DNA of 64,000 nt. Origin: Candidatus Borkfalkia faecavium. GTDB taxonomy: Bacteria; Bacillota; Clostridia; Christensenellales; Borkfalkiaceae. The stretch spans positions 62,001 to 126,000 of the forward strand of contig DXEW01000020.1 of the NCBI GenBank assembly GCA_019114755.1, written 5' to 3'. The translations under genes were made by a program, and so were the position numbers. Positions 24,161-33,207 of the stretch are shown here, piece after piece (positions within the stretch are counted from its first letter, which is position 1; every line of letters begins with the position of its first letter). The notes below the pieces were generated by a model that saw only the letters and a program-made list of their open reading frames with translations, made no database searches and had not been told where the DNA came from.

Positions 24161-25258
24161 CTAGACATTAAACCTGAACAGCACCACGTCGCCGTCTTTG
24201 ATGACGTAGTCTTTGCCTTCCGAGCGCACTTTGCCCTTTTCTTTGGCGGCGTTGTAGTTGCCGCACTCCAAAAGCGTCTGCCAATCGACCACTTCGGCGC
24301 GGATGAAGCCCTTTTCAAAGTCGGTATGGATCTTTCCCGCCGCCTGCGGCGCCTTGGTGCCCTTGGCGATCGTCCAGGCGCGCGTCTCCTTTTCGCCCGC
24401 GGTCAGGTAGCTGATCAGCCCCAGCAGCGAATACGACTTTTTGATCAGCCTGTCCAGCCCGCTTTCGGAAAGCCCCAGCTCTTCCAAAAACATCTGCGCC
24501 TCGTCCGGCGGCAGCTGTGAAAGTTCTTCTTCCGTCTTGGCGCAGATGACGAGCACTTCGCTCCCTTCTTTGGCGGCGAACTCTTCCACCTTCTTCACAA
24601 AGGGCAGTTCCGCGTCCGCCTTGCCCATGTCTTTTTCAGAGATATTGGCGGCGTAGATGACGGGTTTAGAGGTGAGCAGGAACAGATCGCGCATCATCGC
24701 CTCTTCCTCTTCGGAGAGGGGAAGGGTGCGCGCGCATTGCTCTTTGGAGAGGTGCTCGTACACCTTCTGCAAAAATTCCGCCTCGGCGATGAACTTTTTA
24801 TCGCCCCCCTTGGCGGAGTTTTTGGCGCGGTCGAGGCGGCGCTGCACCGTGTCCATGTCCGCCAAAATGAGCTCTAAATTGATGGTCTCGATGTCGCGCA
24901 CGGGGTCGATGGAATTTTCCACATGCGTGATGTTCTCGTCTTCAAAGCAGCGCACCACGTGCACGATGGCGTCTACCTCGCGGATGTGCGAGAGGAATTT
25001 ATTGCCCAGCCCCTCGCCGTGCGAGGCGCCTTTCACCAGCCCCGCGATGTCTACAAATTCGATGACGGCGGGGGTGATCTTCTTGCTGTCGTACAGGGCG
25101 GCGAGCTTTTCCAGCCGCTCGTCCGGCACGGCGACCACGCCCACGTTGGGTTCGATGGTGCAGAAGGGGTAGTTGGCGGCCTCTGCGCCCGCGTGTGTGA
25201 TGGCATTGAACAGCGTCGACTTGCCGACGTTCGGCAGACCCACGACACCTAACTTCAT
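24161..25258 (-). CDS. ychF: YchF/OLA1 family ribosome-associated GTPase/ATPase
   Basis: 365 residues, the usual length. GLPNVGKST (P-loop), FVDIAGLVKGASHGEGLGN (switch II), the coiled-coil insert (about 135-200), NISEKD at the G4 position (NxxE instead of NKxD, as in the family and consistent with ATP preference), and the C-terminal TGS-like domain (YLTAGEKETRAWT...GDVVLFRF). A housekeeping protein with roles in translation and stress. ATG 25258 has AAGGAGC upstream; the ORF-track start 25480 is too early and crosses the divergent promoters. Confidence 0.96.
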   Translation of the reverse strand: MKLGVVGLPNVGKSTLFNAITHAGAEAANYPFCTIEPNVGVVAVPDERLEKLAALYDSKKITPAVIEFVDIAGLVKGASHGEGLGNKFLSHIREVDAIVHVVRCFEDENITHVENSIDPVRDIETINLELILADMDTVQRRLDRAKNSAKGGDKKFIAEAEFLQKVYEHLSKEQCARTLPLSEEEEAMMRDLFLLTSKPVIYAANISEKDMGKADAELPFVKKVEEFAAKEGSEVLVICAKTEEELSQLPPDEAQMFLEELGLSESGLDRLIKKSYSLLGLISYLTAGEKETRAWTIAKGTKAPQAAGKIHTDFEKGFIRAEVVDWQTLLECGNYNAAKEKGKVRSEGKDYVIKDGDVVLFRFNV

Positions 25259-25322
25259 ATAGCTTGCTCCTTCCGCGCGGCGGGCAAGGCCCGCGTTGCC
25301 GCGCGCATGATGTACAACAGGT

Positions 25323-25350
25323 ATTATAATATAATTTCGGCGATTATCAA
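25323..25350 (-). promoter_or_regulatory. ychF promoter
   Basis: On the minus strand TTGATA, 16-base spacer, TATAAT. Divergent from the argS promoter 30 bases away. Confidence 0.75.
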
Positions 25351-25379
25351 AATAAAAGGGCGGGCAAAATGCGAAAAAG

Positions 25380-25408
25380 TTGTCAAAACCGCAAAAATGT
25401 GCTACACT
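25380..25408 (+). promoter_or_regulatory. argS promoter
   Basis: TTGTCA (25380-25385), 17-base spacer, TACACT (25403-25408). The leader of about 95 bases to ATG 25513 shows no T-box-like signature. Confidence 0.65.
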
Positions 25409-25512
25409 TGAAGCGTGACCGAGGCAGACAGGGCATAAGCCGCGCATTCGGGCGCGCCCGCGCTGCCTTTGCCCCGTCAAACAGACAAGACTATCAATAC
25501 AGAGAGGTTTTT

Positions 25513-27195
25513 ATGGACTTCAAAAAATATATCGCCGCCCGCCTGCAGGCGGGGGAACTGACCAAAGACGAGATCTGCGCCATGCTGGCGCAGCCGCCCA
25601 ATTCGGAGATGGGCGACTTCGCCTTCCCCTGTTTCCGCCTGGCAAAGACCATGCGCAAGGCGCCCGCCCTCATCGCCGAGGGCATCGCCGCCACGTATCC
25701 TACCGACCACATCGTCACCGCCGCCGAGGCGGCGGGCGGGTACGTCAATTTCCGCATCGACCGCGTCTTTTGGGCCAAACAGACGCTGTCGCTCATCCTC
25801 ACCGAGCGCGAAAAGTACGGCTCTTCCAAAGAAGGGCAGGGCAGGGTGGTGTGCATCGACTATTCTTCCGTCAACATCGCCAAGCCCTTCCATATCGGGC
25901 ATCTTTCCACCACCGTGCTGGGCAGCGCCCTGTATAAGCTGCACAAATTTTTGGGATATACGCCCGTCGGCATCAACCATTTGGGCGACTACGGCACCCA
26001 GTTCGGCAAGCTCATCTCCGCCTATAAGCGCTGGGGCAGCCGCGAAGAGATCGAAAAGGGCGGCCTGCGCGCCCTCAACGCGCTGTATGTGCGCTTCCAC
26101 GAAGAGGCGGAAAAGGACCCTTCCCTCAACGACGAGGCGCGGCACTTTTTCAAGAATATCGAAGACAAGGACCCCGAAAGCGTGCAGCTGTTCGAGTGGT
26201 TCAAACAATTGACCCTCAACGACGTGGGCAAGATCTACGAGCAGCTGGACGTGCACTTCGACAGCTGGGCGGGCGAGAGCTTTTATAACGACAAGATGCA
26301 GCCCGTCATCGACGAGCTGCGCGAAAAGGGGCTGCTCAAAGAGAGCGAAGGGGCGCAGATCGTGGACCTTTCCGACTACGACATGCCGCCCTGCATCATC
26401 CTGCGTTCGGACGGCGCTTCGCTGTACGCCACGCGCGACATCGCCGCCGCCATCTACCGCAAGGATACCTACGATTTTTACAAGTGCCTGTATGTGGTGG
26501 CGTACCAGCAGAACCTGCACTTCAAGCAGTTCTTCAAGGTATTGGAACTGATGGGGAAGCCGTGGGCGAAAGACCTCGTGCACGTCGCTTACGGCATGGT
26601 GTCTTTGGAAGACGGCTCGATGTCTACCCGCAAGGGGAAGGTGGTGTATCTGGAAGACGTCATCGCCCGCTGCATCGAAAAGGCGCTCGCCATCATCAGC
26701 GAAAAAAACCCTTCCCTCGAAAACAAAGAGGAGATCGCCAAAACGGTGGGCGTGGGCGCGGTCATCTTCGGCGCCCTGTACAACAACAAGATCAAGGATA
26801 TCACCTTCTCGTACGACAAGGTGCTGAACTTTGAAGGGGAGACCTCGTGCTACGTGCAGTATACCTGCGCGCGCGCCAACAGCGTGCTGGAAAAGGGCGG
26901 CCATGCCAAAGACACCGTGCCCGAAGCCGTGCTGCCGCAGGAGTTCGAGGTGGTCAAAAAGCTGGCGGAGTTCCCGAATGTGCTGCAAGACGCGCTGGAA
27001 AAGTACGAGCCCTGCTTTATCGCCCGCTACGCGGTCGACCTGGCGCAGCTGTACAATAAATTCTACTTCGACTGCACCATCCTCGGCGCGGAGGGAGCCG
27101 TGCGCGATTTCCGCCTCGCCCTCACCGAGGCCACGCTCATCACCTTAAAGAACGCCCTCGCTCTTTTGGGCATCGGCGTGCCGGAGAAGATGTAG
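25513..27195 (+). CDS. argS: Arginyl-tRNA synthetase
   Basis: 560 residues, class I synthetase, cytoplasmic. N-terminal Add-1 domain (about 1-105), FHIGHLS as the HIGH motif, INHLGDYGTQFGKL, and SMSTRKGKVVYLEDV, the KMSKS-equivalent loop of many bacterial ArgRS that lack the canonical sequence. The C-terminal DALR anticodon-binding domain includes YVQYTCARANSVL and the ending LALLGIGVPEKM. ATG 25513 follows AGAGAGG; the ORF-track start 25369 lies upstream of the promoter. A 13-pair hairpin 13 bases after the stop probably terminates it. Confidence 0.97.
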   Translation: MDFKKYIAARLQAGELTKDEICAMLAQPPNSEMGDFAFPCFRLAKTMRKAPALIAEGIAATYPTDHIVTAAEAAGGYVNFRIDRVFWAKQTLSLILTEREKYGSSKEGQGRVVCIDYSSVNIAKPFHIGHLSTTVLGSALYKLHKFLGYTPVGINHLGDYGTQFGKLISAYKRWGSREEIEKGGLRALNALYVRFHEEAEKDPSLNDEARHFFKNIEDKDPESVQLFEWFKQLTLNDVGKIYEQLDVHFDSWAGESFYNDKMQPVIDELREKGLLKESEGAQIVDLSDYDMPPCIILRSDGASLYATRDIAAAIYRKDTYDFYKCLYVVAYQQNLHFKQFFKVLELMGKPWAKDLVHVAYGMVSLEDGSMSTRKGKVVYLEDVIARCIEKALAIISEKNPSLENKEEIAKTVGVGAVIFGALYNNKIKDITFSYDKVLNFEGETSCYVQYTCARANSVLEKGGHAKDTVPEAVLPQEFEVVKKLAEFPNVLQDALEKYEPCFIARYAVDLAQLYNKFYFDCTILGAEGAVRDFRLALTEATLITLKNALALLGIGVPEKM

Positions 27196-27208
27196 AGAAA
27201 TAGCTCAC

Positions 27209-27480
27209 AAATTTTGTTTCAAGCTGATGAAACAAAATTTCGTGATTGGAGAGACAACCCGACGTTTGCGTATGCTACGCAACGCTCTGCGTCCGGTTTT
27301 CTCTCTTTGCGCGGCATTTAAGGGCACGCTTATTATAAAACGCCGCGCAAATTCACTCTTTCTGCAAAAGCCTGACGGCAAATTGGGTGCGCGGGCGCAA
27401 AAGCGTGGTTTTGCTTGCGCAAGTGTTTATTTTTATTGTATCCTGAATTTTACATTCTACATTTTACACTTTACATTTCA
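27209..27480 (+). repeat. Dispersed element (copy C) and ATTTTACATTCTAC simple repeat after argS
   Basis: Starts with hairpin AAATTTTGTTTCA-AGCTGA-TGAAACAAAATTT (27209-27240), the same AGCTGA loop as the copy at 40821. GAGACAACCCGACG, TGCGCGGCATTTAAGGGCACGC and AACGCCGCGCAAATTCAC then follow, a degenerate version of the other copies. 27448-27480 is an AT-rich repeat (ATTTTACATTCTACATTTTAC) also present near 41460. No gene in 27196-27564. Confidence 0.6.
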
Positions 27481-27564
27481 AGGTGACGGAGTGCGGCGCG
27501 CGGCGGAAGAAGGACGATTTTTTCGGCCGCCGCAGGGATTGCGGCTGCATTTCAAAAAAACGAT

Positions 27565-28218
27565 ATGTTAAAAGCAGTTATTTTCGATCTGGACGGCACC
27601 GTGCTCGACACGCTGCCCGACTTAAACGCCTGCATGAACGAGGCGCTCACCGCCTACGGCTGTCCGCCCGTGAGCATGGAGCAGACGCGCGCCTTTGTCG
27701 GCAACGGCGGCCTGCTGTACGCCGAGCGCGCCCTGCCGCCCGCCAAAAAGGCGGAGGCGGTGCGCTTTTATACCGAGGTGTACAGCCCCATCCTCGCCGC
27801 CTGCAAAAACGAACGCACCAGACCCTTCCCCGGAGAAGGGGAGTGCATGGCGGCGCTGCACGCGGCGGGGCTGCGTTTGGCGGTCGTCACCAATAAGTCG
27901 CAAGAGGCGGCGGATCGGCTGAACGAGACCCTGCTGCGCCCCTATGCCTTTGACGCCGTGTTCGGCAACCGCGACGGCATCCCCGTCAAGCCCGATCCGA
28001 CTTCCACGCGCATGGTGCTGCGGCAGCTGGGGGTCCTGCCCGCGGAGGCGGTGTTCGTCGGCGACGGCGAAACGGACGTGCAGACGGCGAAAAACGCCGG
28101 CATGCGCAGCGTCAGCGTGCTGTGGGGGTTCCGCTCCCGCGCGCAGCTGGAAGAGGCGGGCGCCGAGCGCTTTGCCGAAAGCTATGCGCAGCTGCAAGAG
28201 ATCTTGCTTTCCATGTAG
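27565..28218 (+). CDS. HAD-family phosphatase, phosphoglycolate phosphatase-like
   Basis: 217 residues, cytoplasmic. All four HAD motifs: FDLDGTVLDT (nucleophile Asp8), VVTNKS, KPDPT, and VGDGETDVQTAKNAG. The helical cap between motifs I and II is of the subclass I type found in Gph and beta-phosphoglucomutase. The substrate is probably a small sugar phosphate or phosphoglycolate; motif content does not discriminate. The ribosome binding site is weak (AAAAAAACGAT before ATG), and the upstream 370 bases are repeat-derived. Confidence 0.82.
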   Translation: MLKAVIFDLDGTVLDTLPDLNACMNEALTAYGCPPVSMEQTRAFVGNGGLLYAERALPPAKKAEAVRFYTEVYSPILAACKNERTRPFPGEGECMAALHAAGLRLAVVTNKSQEAADRLNETLLRPYAFDAVFGNRDGIPVKPDPTSTRMVLRQLGVLPAEAVFVGDGETDVQTAKNAGMRSVSVLWGFRSRAQLEEAGAERFAESYAQLQEILLSM

Positions 28219-28242
28219 TTATATATGATTTTTGTATAGAAG

Positions 28243-28281
28243 GAGGGACGGAACGCGCTTTTTGCGTTCCGCCCCTCTTTT
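28243..28281 (+). terminator. Terminator after the HAD phosphatase
   Basis: GAGGGACGGAACGC / GCGTTCCGCCCCTC with a 7-base loop, followed by TTTTAT. Confidence 0.75.
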
Positions 28282-28382
28282 ATGGAGGTATTGAAGAATA
28301 TTTGTCGTTTGATTTCAGAACAGATGTGTCCCTTGCACGCTGCCTGACGGTGCGCTGCCGCGCAAGATCTCTCCGTTCGGCG

Positions 28383-29543
28383 TCAGCCCTTCTTTGTCGA
28401 AATGGCAGCGGCGGCGTGCCTGCCGGCGGCGGCGTCTTCAAACATTTCCACCATCTTGTCAATGCACTTTTCGATTTGGAAGCGCTCGGCGTATTCGATA
28501 TACTGTTCGCGCAGCGCCGCGCGCTCTTCGGGGTGCTCGATCATATAGTCGATGCGCTGCGAAAGCGCCTTCACGTCGCCCATCGGGTAGAGGCATTTTT
28601 CTTTATCCAGGGCGAAATATTTGGCGGCGGACATGGGGCTGTCTGAAATGACGGGCACCAGCCCGCAGGAGATGGCCTCGACGCAGGCGATGGATTCGAT
28701 CTCCGCATACGAAGGATGTACATACAAATCGCAGTACGAGATGATGCCGTGCAGCTCTTCTTTGGGGTGGAAGCCGATGACGGGCGGGTTGGGGAGTTTT
28801 GCACCCTTCCGCCGCAGCGAGGCTTCCTGCGGGCCTTCGCCGGCGATGAACAGGGCGATCTTGTCTTTATATTTGGAATGTGCGATCGCCTTGATGAGGT
28901 CTGCCTGGCACTTTTCTTTCACCAGCCGCCCCGTGGTGAGGATACAGAACTTGCCTTCGAGGGCGGCGGGCTTGGGCGAGCGCGCGGGCGTGAATACGGG
29001 GTCTACCCCGTTGGAGATGACGCGCAGGTCCTGCTCGTAGCCGTGTTCGCGCAGCTTTGCGGCGATGAATTCGGTGGGGCAGTGGATGTAGTCGGCATAT
29101 TTATAAAACCCGTTCCAAAAATACCTGTACAGGTAGGCGTTGACCTTGCGGCTTTTGAGCATGCCGAAGTGGCTGGTCACGTTTTCCGGCTGCACATGGA
29201 AGGCGGTGGTGACGGGCTTATGCAGCTCGCTGCACAGGCGCACGGCGGCCTTGCCGAGAGAAAAGGGCATCAGAACGTGCACCATGTCGCTGCGTTCGAT
29301 GCAGGTGCGCAGCACCTCTTTGTTGGGTTTGGCCAGCGAAATGCCGTTTTTGGCGAAATAGTCGTTGAAGATCTTGAAGTCGCGCTTGTCTACGGAATAG
29401 TATCCTTCCTCGCCGCTCTTGTCGGGCGAGACCACGAGCACCTCGTGCCCGCGCTTTTTCAGGTTACAGATCAGGCGCTTGACGGTGATAGAAGTGCCGT
29501 TGTTCTCTTCGCCCAGTACGTCTGCGATGATGGCGATGGTCAT
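28383..29543 (-). CDS. GT4 family glycosyltransferase, probably glycolipid-forming
   Basis: 386 residues, GT-B fold, membrane-associated by family analogy. N-terminal acceptor domain with ADVLGEENNGTS and HVQPENVTSHFG; C-terminal donor domain with LTTGRLVKEKCQ, IAGEGPQ, YCDLYVHPSYAEIESIACVEAI, where Glu-x7-Glu is the donor phosphate-binding motif. The pattern is close to 1,2-diacylglycerol 3-glucosyltransferases of Bacillota. AGGAG lies upstream of ATG 29543. The last residues (ISTKKG) read into an HPEER-type dispersed repeat at 28310-28400, so the C-terminus seems to have been replaced by repeat sequence. Confidence 0.8.
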   Translation of the reverse strand: MTIAIIADVLGEENNGTSITVKRLICNLKKRGHEVLVVSPDKSGEEGYYSVDKRDFKIFNDYFAKNGISLAKPNKEVLRTCIERSDMVHVLMPFSLGKAAVRLCSELHKPVTTAFHVQPENVTSHFGMLKSRKVNAYLYRYFWNGFYKYADYIHCPTEFIAAKLREHGYEQDLRVISNGVDPVFTPARSPKPAALEGKFCILTTGRLVKEKCQADLIKAIAHSKYKDKIALFIAGEGPQEASLRRKGAKLPNPPVIGFHPKEELHGIISYCDLYVHPSYAEIESIACVEAISCGLVPVISDSPMSAAKYFALDKEKCLYPMGDVKALSQRIDYMIEHPEERAALREQYIEYAERFQIEKCIDKMVEMFEDAAAGRHAAAAISTKKG

Positions 29544-29717
29544 AAAATTCTCCTGTCATGGATCCGTGTATATTCGTGTGTGAGAAGGAGGAAATATCGT
29601 ATCGAAGCCCGCCCGCTTCCTCCCTTTGCCGCAGGCCTTGCGGCAGATGTTGCGTTTATCGGCGGTAGATCGTTATATTTTTCTAAAAAATAAAAGGGAA
29701 CGGTGCCGTTTTGCGGC

Positions 29718-30305
29718 CTACGGGCGGCGGATGTTGGAAGCCAGCAGCTGCAGGCCCTTTTCCACGACGGGCGCGCAGTAGCCGATGACGACGGCGAAGG
29801 GGACGCTCTGGTCGGTCTTGAGCCAGGCGATGTACACGTCGAGCACGCCCGCCGTTAAAAACAGCAGCAGGCTGTGCGAACCGAGCACGGCGCTGCCGCC
29901 CTTTTTGATGTAGCGGCTCAATAAGGTTTCCGTCACCCGCGATTTCAGCCCGTTGAGGAACAGGTCTGCATCCTGCCCGTGGCGCAAAAAGCTGCCCAGA
30001 TGTTTGTACGAACCGAGCACGCCCGTGCAGGCGTTGAGGAAGGGCAGAGGGTCGGAGGGCTTTGTGAAGTCGACGAGCGCTTCGCTTTCGGCAAAGATGT
30101 GGCGGATGATCTCGTCTTGCAGCGAGGCCAACACGTCGGCGATGCTCGAAAAGTGCAGGTAGAAGGTGGTGCGGTTGATGTCTGCCTGGGTGCACAGGTC
30201 CACGATCTTGATGCTTGTCATCGGCTGCGTGCACAGCAGCTCCAACATCGTCGTCTGGATGATGCGCTGCGTCCTGCGGCTGCGCTTGTCGGCACTCTCT
30301 CTCAT
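29718..30305 (-). CDS. TetR/AcrR family transcriptional regulator
   Basis: 195 residues. The N-terminal HTH (about 10-58) follows the TetR pattern: RTQRIIQTTMLELLCTQPMTSIKIVDLC with recognition helix ADINRTTFYLHF. The helical C-terminal half resembles the DhaS/TetR_C_7 type. Ligand and targets are unknown; the divergent neighbours are repeats and a tRNA, and the downstream GT4 gene on the same strand is a possible target. Its promoter lies beyond a 97 bp MITE-like insertion, so the transcript carries the whole element in its leader. Confidence 0.85.
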   Translation of the reverse strand: MRESADKRSRRTQRIIQTTMLELLCTQPMTSIKIVDLCTQADINRTTFYLHFSSIADVLASLQDEIIRHIFAESEALVDFTKPSDPLPFLNACTGVLGSYKHLGSFLRHGQDADLFLNGLKSRVTETLLSRYIKKGGSAVLGSHSLLLFLTAGVLDVYIAWLKTDQSVPFAVVIGYCAPVVEKGLQLLASNIRRP

Positions 30306-30377
30306 GTTTTTCTCCTCATTGATAGCGGAACGGAAGGAGCTCTTCCGCTGCTGCCCGTTTTTCCTCGATATATTCTA

Positions 30378-30474
30378 ACCAAGCCAAAGCAAAATGGACC
30401 CGCCCTGAAAGGCGCCTTTTGCGCGCCTTGGGGCTCATCCTCATTGCAATACTGTGTCTTTGCTTTGACTTTGT
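30378..30474. mobile_element. MITE-like element, short copy (97 bp)
   Basis: Terminal inverted repeats ACCAAGCCAAAGCAAA and, at the right end, the complement of ACAAAGTCAAAGCAAA, flanked by TA on both sides (30376-77, 30475-76). The interior shares a block of about 50 identical bases (GCCCTGAAAGGCGCC...TCATTGCAATACT) with 37770-37825. Non-coding and TA-flanked, as in elements mobilised by mariner/IS630-type transposases. Confidence 0.75.
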
Positions 30475-30481
30475 TATACCC

Positions 30482-30511
30482 ATTATACATGATAACGGAT
30501 GGGTTTGTCAA
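30482..30511 (-). promoter_or_regulatory. Promoter of the TetR gene
   Basis: Minus strand TTGACA (complement of 30506-30511), 18-base spacer, TATAAT (complement of 30482-30487). Transcription enters the MITE-like element a few bases downstream. Confidence 0.75.
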
Positions 30512-30616
30512 CACTAAAAACTATTTTTCGCGACATGTGTCGATAATTTTTTATTTCTTTTACCGCATTCGCCCCAAACGGGCCGAAACGGGCAGAAGGC
30601 TGCGGGCCGTTCGCTC

Positions 30617-31019
30617 GCCGGTTCAAGTCTTTGCATCATCTCCAACGGCAAAAAAGCCGCAGGTGGAGATGATCAGTATCCGCCGAAACCCCGCAAGCGG
30701 TAAAATAGGGTTCCCGAAAATCGCAGCGAAGCGAGATTTTTGGGAAAGAGGAGCGGCAGGCGCTGCGGGCAAGGCGGCAAGCGCAGCGCGCCGTCCACCA
30801 TGGCGCCTTGCCGCGACGAGTCGGCGGGGCTTCGGATGCTTTGCTGAATTGCCGTTTCCCTTCGGGAGACTCGGCAAAGCGTCGCGGCCGATGGCCGCTC
30901 GCGCGCGCGAACAGCCGCGGCTACGCCGCGCCGGTTCAAGTCTTTGCATCATCTCCACCGGCGCGCAAAAAAGGCATGACCAACGTCATGCCTTTTCGCG
31001 TGCTGGTGGAGATGATCAG
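30617..31019. repeat. Tandem duplication of the tRNA-Ala 3' flank
   Basis: A 28-base segment (GCCGGTTCAAGTCTTTGCATC...) at 30617-30644 recurs at 30930-30957. Each copy is followed by a hairpin and then by GGTGGAGATGATCAG (30662-30676 and 31005-31019), the 3' end of tRNA-Ala read on the plus strand. ATCATCTCCA and TGGAGATGAT make each unit an inverted repeat. The roughly 250 bases between the units contain another dispersed repeat (GATTTTTGGGAAAGAGGAGC, cf. 41181) and no gene. Confidence 0.6.
30967..30996 (-). terminator. Terminator of tRNA-Ala
   Basis: On the minus strand AAAAGGCATGAC-GTTG-GTCATGCCTTTTTT, 7 bases after the tRNA CCA. Confidence 0.9.
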
Positions 31020-31079
31020 ACTCGAACTGACTACCTATACGTTGCGAACGTATCGCTCTACCGGGTGAGCTACATCCCC
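31004..31079 (-). tRNA. tRNA-Ala (anticodon CGC), CCA encoded
   Basis: 76 bases on the minus strand. Acceptor GGGGATG pairs with CATCTCC including a G3-U70 wobble, the alanine identity element; D-arm GCTC...GAGC; anticodon stem ATACG/CGTAT with loop TTCGCAA (anticodon CGC); T-loop TTCGAGT; encoded CCA. Confidence 0.93.
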
Positions 31080-31773
31080 GTATTCAATGCTTTTATAGTA
31101 TAGTGGAAATCGAAAAATTTTTCAATCGTTTTGCGGGGCGTTTTATAAAGTTTTTCAAAAAAATTTTTATGAAAGGAGAAAAAAGCTGGCAGGCGGACTG
31201 GAAAATGCCCGAAAACAGGGGATATAATGGTGGCGTGAACGGGAATTGCGGCGCGGTATTGTGTGGCGCGCGAGGTCGATCATCCGTTTTTAGCTTTCTT
31301 TTAGAGGTATGCGGTGACGGAAGAGGGGGAGGAACGTGAAAGTGAACGCCCCGCATTCGTCGGCTTCGTCGCCGGCTTTCTCCGTCGTGAGAAGCCGAGG
31401 GTGGAGTAAAGGCGCTTGTCTTCTGATACGCACCGCGCAAGATTTCTCCACTCGGCGGGCTTTCAGCCCTTCTCGGTCGAAATGACAAAAAGAGACGGAT
31501 CGACTGCGCGGGGGCAATGGTACTGCCCCCGCTCCGCTCAGGGTGAAAAAAAGGGGCGCGGGTAAGAAAACAGAGGGCGCAGTGATGGTCAAAAGATTGA
31601 AATGAAGGGAAACGGCGTGCGGGCAGGAGGGGCTGTGAGGCGCAGTGACGGTCTTCAAAAATGAGAAAAAAGTGCGGGCGGCGGAGGAAATAGAGGGAGC
31701 GTCTGCCGCGGGGCATAGTGACGGTCTTAAAAATAAAAAACAAGGGCGCGGGCCGATAAAAAAGAGGGGAAAG
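31080..31773. other. Intergenic region before the phage module, repeat-rich
   Basis: No gene in 694 bases. 31401-31500 is an HPEER-type dispersed repeat (CGCACCGCGCAAGATTTCTCC, CTTCTCGGTCGAAATGAC). 31581-31726 contains three copies of an AGTGACGGTC-like decamer at 31581 (one mismatch), 31644 and 31717; two further exact copies flank the portal gene end at 35514 and 35579. Confidence 0.6.
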
Positions 31774-33207
31774 ATGGCGGACAAAGGGTACGAGCGGGAG
31801 ATACTGCTGAAAATTTTAGAGATCGAAGGGGAACAGGCGCGGCGGAAACAGGGCGACGCCCTCGCCCGCTACAACGCGGGCAAGGTCAAGCACAAAAAGC
31901 AGATCGCCTTTCACCGCTGCAAAAAGCGCAACCGCTGGGTGTTCGGCGGCAACCGCAGCGGCAAGACGGAGTGCGGCGCCGTCGAGTGCGTGTATATGGC
32001 GCGCGGCGTGCATCCGTACCGCAAAAACAAGCCGGACGTGTTCGGGTGGGTGGTGTCGCTGTCGCAGCAGGTGCAGAGAGACGTCGCTCAGCGCAAGATC
32101 TTGCAGTACCTGTCGCCTGCCTGGATCGAAGAGGTGACCATGCTCTCGGGCAAGCGCGGCTCGCCGGCGGGCGTCATCGACCAGATACGCGTCAAAAACG
32201 TGTTCGGCGGCGTTTCCGTCATCGGCTTCAAAAGCTGCGACCAGGGGCGGGAAAAGTTTCAGGGCGCCTCGCTCGACTTCGTGTGGTTCGACGAAGAGCC
32301 GCCGCAAGACATCTATGAAGAATGCCGCATGCGCGTTTTAGACCGCGCCGGAGACATCTTCGGCACCATGACGCCGCTCAAGGGCGTCACATTTTTGTAC
32401 GACGAGATCTATCTGAATGCGCGCGGCGACCCGCAGGTGTGGTACGAGTTCATGGAGTGGGGCGACAACCCCTATCTCAACAAAAAAGAGGTGGCGGCGC
32501 TCACCCGTGCGCTGGACGAAAAGCAGCTGCAATCGCGCAGGTTCGGCAGGTTCTGTACCGCCGAGGGGCTGGTGTACCCCGAATTCGACGAGCAGGTGCA
32601 CGTCATTCCGCCCTTTTCGCCGCCCCGCGAGTGGCAGGACTGCATCTCCATCGACCCGGGGCTGAACAACCCGCTCTCCGCGCACTGGTACTGCGTGGAC
32701 TATGACGGGAACGTGTACGTCATCGCCGAGCATTACGAGGCGGGGCGGGATATCGACTATCACGCCCAAAAGCTGAAAGAGATCAGCGCCCGCCTCGGCT
32801 GGCATACGGACGAAAAGGGGCGGCTGAACGCGCTCATCGACTCCGCCGCCGGGCAGCACACCCTCGCCTCTTCCAAGAGCGTGGCGGAACTGTTCTACGA
32901 GCGGGGCATCCTCGTCAATACCCGCGTCGATAAAGACCTGTTTTCGGGCATTTCGCGCGTGAAAAGCTATCTGCGGGGAGAATTTGGCCCGCGCCTGTAT
33001 ATCTTTGAAGGGTGCGTGAACCTCATCCGCGAGCTCAAGGGATATTTTTGGGGAAGCGGCGACGCGCCCAAAAAGCGCGACGACCATGCGTTGGACGAAT
33101 TGCGCTATTATTTGATGACAAAGCCGCACAATTCCGCGCCCGCCAAACCGCTGACCGACGTACAGAAAGACAAGGCGCGCCTGGCGCGGAGATTGGGGAG
33201 GAGGTGA
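31774..33207 (+). CDS. Phage terminase large subunit
   Basis: 477 residues. DNA-packaging ATPase plus headful nuclease. Walker A GGNRSGKTE (about 48-56), Walker B LDFVWFDEEPP, the coupling motif FGTMTPLKG, and a C-terminal RNase H-like nuclease domain beginning SIDPGLNNP, with the later acidic motifs LIDSAAGQ and KRDDHALDELRY. ATG 31774 with AGAGGGG upstream replaces the ORF-track start 31645. First gene of a head module; no small terminase is recognised. Codon usage is as GC-rich as in host genes. Confidence 0.9.
   Translation: MADKGYEREILLKILEIEGEQARRKQGDALARYNAGKVKHKKQIAFHRCKKRNRWVFGGNRSGKTECGAVECVYMARGVHPYRKNKPDVFGWVVSLSQQVQRDVAQRKILQYLSPAWIEEVTMLSGKRGSPAGVIDQIRVKNVFGGVSVIGFKSCDQGREKFQGASLDFVWFDEEPPQDIYEECRMRVLDRAGDIFGTMTPLKGVTFLYDEIYLNARGDPQVWYEFMEWGDNPYLNKKEVAALTRALDEKQLQSRRFGRFCTAEGLVYPEFDEQVHVIPPFSPPREWQDCISIDPGLNNPLSAHWYCVDYDGNVYVIAEHYEAGRDIDYHAQKLKEISARLGWHTDEKGRLNALIDSAAGQHTLASSKSVAELFYERGILVNTRVDKDLFSGISRVKSYLRGEFGPRLYIFEGCVNLIRELKGYFWGSGDAPKKRDDHALDELRYYLMTKPHNSAPAKPLTDVQKDKARLARRLGRR

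Noticed and set aside
25409-25512. T-box leader in front of argS
   Set aside because: The leader is only about 95 bases and lacks the T-box sequence and antiterminator.
27227-27571. 114-codon ORF between argS and the HAD gene
   Set aside because: Made of the dispersed 3' element and an AT-rich simple repeat.
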